In this document: positions 1 to 4,054 of the stretch, piece after piece
Numbering within the stretch: position 1 is the stretch's first letter
Layout: every line of letters begins with the position of its first letter
Assembly (NCBI GenBank): GCA_051306415.1
Contig: JBPPNE010000154.1
Span: 1-5,984 of the forward strand
Source: CBDDRG01 sp051306415
GTDB taxonomy: Bacteria > Pseudomonadota > Gammaproteobacteria > Pseudomonadales > Porticoccaceae
Direction: 5' to 3'
Length of the DNA stretch: 5,984 nt
Made by a program: the position numbers and the translations under genes
The notes under the pieces: generated by a model
What the model was told of the DNA's origin: nothing
Database searches by the model: none
Seen by the model: only the letters and a program-made list of their open reading frames with translations

Positions 1-363
1 TTCGCCCGGCGTGATGAACAGCATCCGGGTCTGTTCGGCGATCTTCGCCGTATGCCAGGTGTTGCGCGGCACGACGACGTAGCTGCCGGGCTCGGACAGC
101 GGCGCCTGCTGTTCGCCCTCGGCAGTTTTCAGAAGCAGTGTCGCGCGGCCGCTGAGCAGCACGACGATCTCGTCACCTGCCGGGTGGATTTCCCAGGTCG
201 GCCAATCGGTGTCAAACGCGAACAGTGCAACCAGCACGTGGGACTTGAAGCTGTCAAAGCGCGCGTCGAGTTCCTCGTAAACACCGGGCGTCACCGGAAC
301 TGGCGTCACGCGCAGGTCCGGTCCGAGTACCGCGAAGGTGCTGTCGAGTTGCATGGTTTTCAT
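1..363 (-). CDS. Small cupin-domain protein, C-terminus cut by the window edge
   Basis: The first 121 codons of a minus-strand gene are present and the frame runs off the left edge without a stop. The fold is a single cupin_2 beta-barrel. Cupin motif 1 is seen at about residues 58-72 (EIHPAGDE, then G72) and motif 2 at about 94-104 (GSYVVVPRNTWH). Likely metal ligands are H60, E65 and H104; the first histidine of the usual HxH pair is replaced by E58, so metal binding may be altered or absent. Small one-domain cupins like this include sugar-binding, dioxygenase-like and regulatory proteins, and nothing here decides between them. The ATG at 363 gives MKTMQL; a second in-frame ATG at 354 is equally possible. 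A TATACT hexamer on the minus strand (372-377) sits so close to the start that the message could have a very short leader. The family is secure, the function unknown. Confidence 0.8.
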   Translation of the reverse strand, partial: MKTMQLDSTFAVLGPDLRVTPVPVTPGVYEELDARFDSFKSHVLVALFAFDTDWPTWEIHPAGDEIVVLLSGRATLLLKTAEGEQQAPLSEPGSYVVVPRNTWHTAKIAEQTRMLFITPGE

Positions 364-437
364 AGACGGTAAGTATAGGCGCTGCACGCGCAGGCCGGGT
401 ATCGCGAAGCCGCCCTTGCGTTTCGCTTGCTTCCGGG

Positions 438-466
438 CTGTCTGTGCCGACGCAGGGCGCTACAAT
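438..466 (+). promoter_or_regulatory. Candidate sigma-70 promoter of the tRNA-Leu gene
   Basis: TACAAT (461-466) matches the -10 consensus at five of six positions. CTGTCT (438-443) is a weak -35 (three of six) at the ideal 17-bp spacing. Initiation near 473 would leave a leader of about 34 nt before the mature tRNA, normal for a bacterial tRNA transcript. Predicted by pattern only. Confidence 0.45.
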
Positions 467-506
467 ACCCGCTCCTGATCCAGGCCCCGCATTGCGCAGG
501 TCGACA

Positions 507-593
507 GCCCGGGTGGCGAAACAGGTAGACGCAAGGGACTTAAAATCCCTCGGGGGCGACCCCGTACCGGTTCGATTCCGGTCCCGGGCACCA
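507..593 (+). tRNA. tRNA-Leu, anticodon UAA, with encoded CCA
   Basis: A full class II cloverleaf can be drawn. The acceptor stem GCCCGGG (507-513) pairs perfectly with CCCGGGC (583-589), followed by discriminator A590 and encoded CCA (591-593). The anticodon stem AGGGA (534-538) pairs with TCCCT (546-550) around the loop CTTAAAA, putting anticodon TAA at 541-543, which reads UUA leucine codons. The long variable arm (551-565, GGGG facing CCCC) is the leucine/serine class II hallmark, and A as discriminator favours leucine. The T arm is ACCGG / TTCGATT / CCGGT (566-582). No T-rich terminator follows within about 100 bp. It is transcribed opposite to every protein gene in the window. I found no duplicated 3' end nearby that would suggest use as an integration site. 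Confidence 0.97.
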
Positions 594-713
594 GTAGCAA
601 AATCAAATACGGATTACCCCGCAACACGTGCGGTCGGCGGTCACAGGGTAGTTTCCCGCAGATGGCGGGTGAGGTCTGTCAGTCAGCACCGGTAACGGAG
701 CAACGGCGCCGGA

Positions 714-1343
714 TCAATCCCGACCTGACGCCAAGCCGTGGGTAAACAGCGCGACCATTTCTCCGGCGACTTCCTTGGTCGTCATTTCCCGGCCCACCTG
801 ATACCACTTGGTCATCCAGTAGATAGAGCCAAAAATAGTGAACGCGGTGATTTTGGGGTTGCAGCTGCGCATTGAGCCATCGCTAATGCCACCGTCAATG
901 ATCTGCCGCATTGACGCATCCAGCCGGTCGTAGAGCGGATCAATCTGCCGCAGATATTTCTCGGACAACGGCTCAGGGCCCGGATGCGCGAGGCAGCGAC
1001 CGAATTCATCATCGAGAATAGAGGTAAAGAGGTAGATGAATTGCGTCAGTTTATCGATGCCCTTGCGGCTGGAATTCTGAATCGCAGCCGCTTCGTCGAG
1101 CAGGTAGGTAATGGCGGTGAGGAGACATTGAAAAAGAATGTCCTCCTTGTTTTCGACGTAGTAGTAGAGCGTCGGCTTGGTAACTTGCAGTTCATGCGCG
1201 AGGTCGTTGAGCGAGGTCTCGCGGAAGCCCTTCTGATTGAACAACTTGCCCGCGGTGCGCAGGATCGCCGTGCGCTTCAGATCGTGCTGCTCATCCTTGC
1301 TCTGGATAATCTTTCCCCAGCGCGTATTCACTATTTTAGTCAT
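714..1343 (-). CDS. TetR/AcrR-family transcriptional repressor, probably of acyl-CoA metabolism
   Basis: A 209-residue protein, the usual TetR length. The N-terminal DNA-binding domain spans about residues 22-70, with helix 1 in AILRTAGKLFNQKGF and the helix-turn-helix in about 43-62 (SLNDLAHELQVTKPTLYYYV), followed by the family's NKEDIL. The rest is the helical ligand-binding and dimer domain; its segment FGSIYWMTKWY (171-181) followed by THGLA near the end recalls KstR2-like regulators of CoA-thioester catabolism (resemblance from memory). The ATG at 1343 is preferred: an in-frame ATG at 1511 would add 56 residues with no TetR counterpart, running through what looks like promoter DNA. No strong ribosome-binding site precedes 1343; GTG at codon 5 is an alternative. 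The gene lies downstream of two crotonase genes in the same orientation, suggesting it controls them and itself, with a CoA thioester as inducer (inference). Confidence 0.9.
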   Translation of the reverse strand: MTKIVNTRWGKIIQSKDEQHDLKRTAILRTAGKLFNQKGFRETSLNDLAHELQVTKPTLYYYVENKEDILFQCLLTAITYLLDEAAAIQNSSRKGIDKLTQFIYLFTSILDDEFGRCLAHPGPEPLSEKYLRQIDPLYDRLDASMRQIIDGGISDGSMRSCNPKITAFTIFGSIYWMTKWYQVGREMTTKEVAGEMVALFTHGLASGRD

Positions 1344-1376
1344 CGCCAGATGCTGCTGCCATGGGTGGATAGTTTC

Positions 1377-1430
1377 AGTGTACCCGAATACGGAGGCTGT
1401 AGCGATGCTGAAGTAACAGCCGCTACTGTT
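1377..1430 (-). promoter_or_regulatory. Candidate tetR promoter with overlapping inverted repeats (possible operator)
   Basis: Read on the minus strand, TACACT (1377-1382) is a possible -10 with the weak -35 TCGCTA (1400-1405) at 17-bp spacing. Just upstream is a dyad with arms AACAG and CTGTT (1415-1419 and 1426-1430). Two further 6-bp inverted pairs interleave with it: GGCTGT/ACAGCC (1395-1400/1416-1421) and GTAGCG/CGCTAC (1399-1404/1421-1426). TetR proteins bind dyads of about this size and often repress their own gene, so this is the best autoregulatory site here. The promoter hexamers are weak and the assignment is tentative. Confidence 0.25.
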
Positions 1431-1520
1431 CGGTAAGTTTGTTAACCGCAGCTTGACACCGCCTGATAAATACCCGCTCAGCGCTATTACATTGCCATTT
1501 GTCGCGAGCATTTGTCACCG

Positions 1521-1550
1521 GTATCTATCGCGGGTATCTATCGCGGGTAT
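1521..1550. repeat. 13-bp tandem direct repeat, 2.3 copies
   Basis: The unit GTATCTATCGCGG occurs twice without mismatch (1521-1533 and 1534-1546), followed by GTAT as the start of a third copy. It lies in the 230-bp gap between the isomerase-like crotonase and tetR, about 25 bp beyond the crotonase stop. It is not a terminator, since no stem with a T run is seen. It could be a slippage product or a protein-binding array; the sequence does not say which. Confidence 0.8.
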
Positions 1551-1573
1551 AGGCGCCACCGACACCCGTCAAA

Positions 1574-2356
1574 TTATTTTGGGTTGGTAAAATTCGGTGG
1601 CCGCTTTTCCATGAAGGCCAGGATCGCTTCCCGATTTGCCGGCCCGCCAATCAGCTCGCGAAAAGCCTCCGTTTCGCGCTTGCGCGCGGCCTCCATGGCA
1701 TCAAGACGGGTCGCCAGCAACAGTTTCTTGGTGTGCACCAGGGAGACAATGGGCATTGCGGCAATCTGCTCGGCAAGTGCAGCCGCTTCCACCATCAACT
1801 CTTCCGCGCCGGTCTTTTTCCAGGCGAGGCCAATCTCAACGCACTTGTCCGCATCCAGCCATTCGCCGGTATAGAGTATGTGGGCGGCATTGGCCCAGCC
1901 TACCGTCGCCGGCAGCAGGAAAGAGTTCCCCGCCTCCACCGTCACACCCAGGCTCGCGAAGGGCGCGCGCAAGCGGGCGCTCTCGCTGATCAGCACAAAA
2001 TCACAGTGCGGCAGCAGGGTGAGGCCAATACCGACGCCGAGGCCGTTTACCGCGGCGATCAACGGCTTGGGGAAGGTTACCAACGCATCGAGAAACCAGG
2101 GGAAGCCGTGCCGCCTGCCGTCGTCGTGTTTCGGCGGATTGCCCATCTCGGTCAAATCGGCGCCGGCAGAAAACGCCCGCCCGGTGCCGGTGATGATGAC
2201 CACGGCAACGCTGTCGTCATGCGCGGCACGGTTGAGTGCATCAGCGACATCATCGTACTGACGATCATTGAACGCGTTCAGCGCGCTGACGCGATTCATC
2301 CTGAGAGTGCGCACGCGACCGCTGTCCGTGGTGACGACGTTATTGTTATCAGTCAT
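1574..2356 (-). CDS. Crotonase-family enoyl-CoA isomerase-like protein
   Basis: A 260-residue crotonase (enoyl-CoA hydratase/isomerase superfamily), full length for the family and cytoplasmic. The CoA-binding and first oxyanion-hole segment is at 61-71 (AFSAGADLTEM); the second is at 99-119 (from LIAAVNGLGVGIG to PHCD). The two glutamates that do hydration in classical hydratases are absent: their positions hold T113 (in GLTLLPHCD) and F133 (in RAPFASLG). Instead E141, in PFASLGVTVEAGNS, sits where peroxisomal ECI2/Eci1-type delta3,delta2-enoyl-CoA isomerases keep their single catalytic glutamate (PFxxLGxxPEG). The likely role is therefore moving a double bond in an acyl-CoA rather than hydrating it; a different crotonase reaction is possible. 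The C-terminal EKRPPNFTNPK is typical. The gene follows the other crotonase after a 102-bp gap. The ATG at 2356 gives the normal family N-terminus, with only a poor ribosome-binding site. Confidence 0.88.
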   Translation of the reverse strand: MTDNNNVVTTDSGRVRTLRMNRVSALNAFNDRQYDDVADALNRAAHDDSVAVVIITGTGRAFSAGADLTEMGNPPKHDDGRRHGFPWFLDALVTFPKPLIAAVNGLGVGIGLTLLPHCDFVLISESARLRAPFASLGVTVEAGNSFLLPATVGWANAAHILYTGEWLDADKCVEIGLAWKKTGAEELMVEAAALAEQIAAMPIVSLVHTKKLLLATRLDAMEAARKRETEAFRELIGGPANREAILAFMEKRPPNFTNPK

Positions 2357-2384
2357 GGTGTCTTACTCAGTTGCGGCACTTTTT

Positions 2385-2412
2385 ATTAGTGTCGTCTGCG
2401 TTACAGCGGCAA
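2385..2412 (-). promoter_or_regulatory. Weak candidate promoter for the isomerase-like crotonase
   Basis: On the minus strand TTGCCG (2407-2412) and ACTAAT (2385-2390) match the -35 and -10 consensus at four of six positions each with a 16-bp spacer. The -35 box touches one arm of the inverted repeat at 2411-2446, so a protein bound there could block it. Co-transcription with the upstream crotonase is equally possible. Confidence 0.22.
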
Positions 2413-2446
2413 GACCATCACCGCAGAAGTTATTCGCAATGGTCTT
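2411..2446. repeat. Inverted repeat between the two crotonase genes
   Basis: Perfect 8-bp arms AAGACCAT (2411-2418) and ATGGTCTT (2439-2446) enclose 20 bp that can form an inner stem: GC-A-GAA (2423-2428) against TTCGC (2433-2437), loop GTTA, one bulged A. No T run follows on either strand, so it is not a standard intrinsic terminator. It may be an operator or an intercistronic RNA hairpin that stabilises or processes a joint message. Confidence 0.6.
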
Positions 2447-2458
2447 CCGTGTACCCGC

Positions 2459-3244
2459 CTAGGCGCCCTGCCATTTAGGCCGACGCTTCTCGGCAAAAGC
2501 CTTTGGCCCCTCGACGAAATCTGCGCTGCGATACAGCACATCCACCTCGGGCACCCGCTGACGCATGGCGCTCTGCAAATCCGCTTCATCCAAGCCCGCC
2601 ATCACCGCCGCCTTGCTGGTGCGAATGGATAGCGGCGAACATTCGAGAATCTGCTGCGCCCAGCGGTTCGCCGCCGCCATCAGCTCCGCCTGCGGCACCA
2701 CTTCATTGACGAAACCGAGCACTTTGCCCTCGGCGGCACTGACGCGGCGACCGGTGAGAATCATGCCCATCGCCTGCTTGAGGCCAATCTGGCGCGGCAG
2801 CCGGTGCAGACCGCCGGCGAGTGCCGCCAGCCCGACTCGCGGTTCCGGTAGCGCAAAGATAGCGTTGTCGGATGCGATGACCAGGTCGCAAGCGAGCGCA
2901 ATCTCAAATCCACCGCCCATGGCAACGCCATTGACCGCGGCAATAATCGGCTTGTTACAATCGAAGCGGCTGGTCAAGCCGGCAAAGCCCGTGGCCACCG
3001 ATTCGCGCTTGCCGCCAGCGGCCTGGAACTTGAGGTCGTTGCCGGCACTAAACGCACGGTCACCAGCGCCAGTCAGAATGGCAATCCATTGGTTTGGGTC
3101 AGCACTGAAGGCGTTGAACACACGCTCCAGTTCGTAATTCGCTGCCGGATGCAGCGAATTCATCACGTCCGGGCGATTGATTGTCACGGTCAGGATGTGG
3201 TCATCCAACTCGGTGATACAGAACTCCAGGGTTTGCTTGGTCAT
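2459..3244 (-). CDS. Enoyl-CoA hydratase/carnitinyl-CoA dehydratase-type crotonase
   Basis: A 261-residue crotonase with the complete hydratase signature. The first oxyanion-hole segment is at 64-72 (AFSAGNDLK), the second at 101-120 (from IAAVNGVAMGGG to ALACD). Catalytic E114 (GGGFEIALACD) and E134 (ALPEPRVGLAALAGGL) match the two glutamates of classical enoyl-CoA hydratase. The C-terminus (SADFVEGPKAFAEKRRPKW) is standard. It should add water to, or remove it from, a trans-2-enoyl-CoA or related thioester in the cytoplasm. The start at 3244 is chosen because GGAG lies 9 nt upstream and the family N-terminus (LEFCITELDDHILTVTINRP) begins there; a 90-residue in-frame extension to 3514 has no family counterpart and crosses the promoter region. 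The isomerase-like crotonase follows 102 bp downstream, so the two probably share a pathway. The exact substrate cannot be told. Confidence 0.93.
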   Translation of the reverse strand: MTKQTLEFCITELDDHILTVTINRPDVMNSLHPAANYELERVFNAFSADPNQWIAILTGAGDRAFSAGNDLKFQAAGGKRESVATGFAGLTSRFDCNKPIIAAVNGVAMGGGFEIALACDLVIASDNAIFALPEPRVGLAALAGGLHRLPRQIGLKQAMGMILTGRRVSAAEGKVLGFVNEVVPQAELMAAANRWAQQILECSPLSIRTSKAAVMAGLDEADLQSAMRQRVPEVDVLYRSADFVEGPKAFAEKRRPKWQGA

Positions 3245-3253
3245 TGATGGTCG

Positions 3254-3257
3254 CTCC
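3254..3257 (-). promoter_or_regulatory. Ribosome-binding site of the hydratase-type crotonase
   Basis: GGAG on the minus strand lies 9 nt before the ATG at 3244. It decides in favour of this start over the longer in-frame option at 3514. Confidence 0.6.
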
Positions 3258-3284
3258 GAATCGGCGGGGAACTCAGTTTCTATT

Positions 3285-3304
3285 GATCGGTGATGATCGG
3301 TGAC
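3285..3304. repeat. 10-bp tandem direct repeat upstream of the hydratase gene
   Basis: GATCGGTGAT (3285-3294) is followed directly by GATCGGTGAC (3295-3304), differing only at the last base. A looser third copy, TCCCGGTGAC, lies at about 3322-3331. The unit length equals about one DNA turn, which would place two sites on the same face of the helix. It overlaps the candidate -10 box of the downstream gene. Confidence 0.75.
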
Positions 3305-3321
3305 TAAGGGCCAAAATTCAA
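3293..3321 (-). promoter_or_regulatory. Candidate promoter of the crotonase genes
   Basis: Minus-strand TTGAAT (3316-3321) and GATCAT (3293-3298) each match the sigma-70 consensus at four of six positions with an ideal 17-bp spacer. Initiation near 3286 would leave a leader of about 42 nt containing the GGAG site. The tandem repeat at 3285-3304 covers the -10 and start point, a position suited to repression. Confidence 0.35.
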
Positions 3322-3607
3322 TCCCGGTGACCAGGGCACACAAACGGCCGTTCAGTGTGGGCAGGGGCGCTCCGAGAACCGGGGCACTACATCGTTGATG
3401 CCGAGCCACTCGGCTTTCGAGGCTATAAAGACAGGGGCCTCTGGCCGCTCGCTGAAACGGGACGTCGGGGGTGCCCAGGCGAACTCGCACAATATCAGGA
3501 CGTTCCGCGGCCACACCATGCCCTGAACGTTTAACGAAGAGCGAAAGGCGCCGGGCTCAAATAACCGTTGCAAAGGCCGCTCATGCTCCCCCGCCGTATT
3601 ACTCAGT

Positions 3608-3679
3608 AGTCAGAAAGTAGGTCTACAGGGGGAGGGCCGGTAAACGTCGAAAAATACCCGCGACAGAGTCCGAAAGTAG
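3608..3679. repeat. Pair of 13-bp direct repeats AGTC(A/C)GAAAGTAG
   Basis: AGTCAGAAAGTAG (3608-3620) and AGTCCGAAAGTAG (3667-3679) differ at one base and start 59 bp apart in the same orientation. This suggests two binding sites for one regulator about 350-430 bp upstream of the hydratase start. The regulator is unknown to me. Confidence 0.65.
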
Positions 3680-3711
3680 CCTGTATTTCTGATTACTGTG
3701 TAAATCGAGCA

Positions 3712-3820
3712 TGGCTCCTTTGATCCCTTAATTTTTTTAGAAGCACAACCGGCGGCTGGCACCGCCAGGGAATCGTTTGTTCGCTTGGCACAGGCCGACT
3801 AAATGGGTGGCCCCTTTGAT
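3712..3820. repeat. Pair of 13-bp direct repeats TGGC(T/C)CCTTTGAT
   Basis: TGGCTCCTTTGAT (3712-3724) and TGGCCCCTTTGAT (3808-3820) differ at one base and start 96 bp apart. On the minus strand each contains an AAGGAG- or AAGGGG-like core; only the copy at 3712-3724 is followed directly by an ATG. They may be duplicated ribosome-binding regions or regulator sites. Confidence 0.6.
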
Positions 3821-4033
3821 TCTATGTTACGGCAACACAGCGAGCGAGATGCTCTCTGAGCAATGTGGCTGTCGATCCGCCTGCTGATGCAGCAGCATCG
3901 CCACAGTACACTGCGCGGGATCATCTGGCAGAGCAGAAATTTCGGGAGACGGGCTCATGGAGCGTCCAACTTTTCCGGGAAATTCGGGTGATTTTAGTGC
4001 GCTTTTGACTTCCGTGCCAAAACATCATTTTTC

Positions 4034-4054
4034 TGTGTCAATGACATTGTCACA
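4034..4054. repeat. 21-bp near-perfect palindrome over the ligase stop codon
   Basis: Arms TGTGTCAATG (4034-4043) and CATTGTCACA (4045-4054) are complementary at nine of ten positions around a central A. The ligase stop codon (4050-4052) lies inside the right arm. There is no T run after it on either strand, so it is not a typical terminator. It does not fit a CRP site, because the TGTG and CACA ends are too far apart. Confidence 0.65.

Larger units (their letters stand above)
3245..4049. other. 805-bp intergenic region with short repeats, no convincing gene
   Basis: This stretch between the ligase stop and the hydratase start is unusually long for two genes in the same direction. Besides the promoter-proximal elements listed separately, it holds two pairs of 13-bp direct repeats (3608-3620/3667-3679 and 3712-3724/3808-3820), two overlapping GC-rich hairpin options at 3751-3768 next to a run of seven T, and a near-palindrome at its right end. 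Small minus-strand open frames exist: 43 codons at 3827-3958, 29 codons at 3623-3712 behind AAAGGAG, and 73 codons from a TTG at 3573. None has a recognisable family. No RNA gene or intrinsic terminator was recognised. It may be a complex control region or a decayed gene. Confidence 0.6.

Noticed and set aside
507..593. tRNA-Leu as an integration site for a mobile element
   Set aside because: No integrase gene and no repeat of the tRNA 3' end were found in the window.
444..695. Plus-strand 83-codon frame
   Set aside because: It runs straight through the tRNA-Leu gene and has no protein-like features.
601..713. Intrinsic terminator between tRNA-Leu and tetR
   Set aside because: Stems such as CCCGC/GCGGG (655-669) and CCGCA/TGCGG (629-643) are only 5 bp long and have no adjacent T run on the relevant strand.
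1453..1458. Perfect TTGACA -35 box on the plus strand
   Set aside because: No -10-like hexamer lies 16-18 bp downstream and there is no plus-strand gene for it to drive.
1344..1511. N-terminal extension of the TetR protein to 1511
   Set aside because: TetR proteins start close to the first helix of the DNA-binding domain; the extra 56 residues look like translated intergenic DNA.
3245..3514. N-terminal extension of the hydratase-type crotonase to an upstream ATG at 3514
   Set aside because: The added 90 residues resemble no crotonase N-terminus, cross the predicted promoter and tandem repeat, and the ATG at 3244 has a GGAG site and fits the family length.
3352..3573. 73-codon minus-strand frame with a repeated RFSERP motif
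   Set aside because: It starts with TTG without a ribosome-binding site, has no recognised family and overlaps the crotonase promoter-side DNA. The repeated hexapeptide is curious but too short to support a gene.
4034..4054. CRP binding site or intrinsic terminator at the ligase end
   Set aside because: The TGTG and CACA ends are spaced too far apart for CRP, and no T run follows the dyad on either strand.
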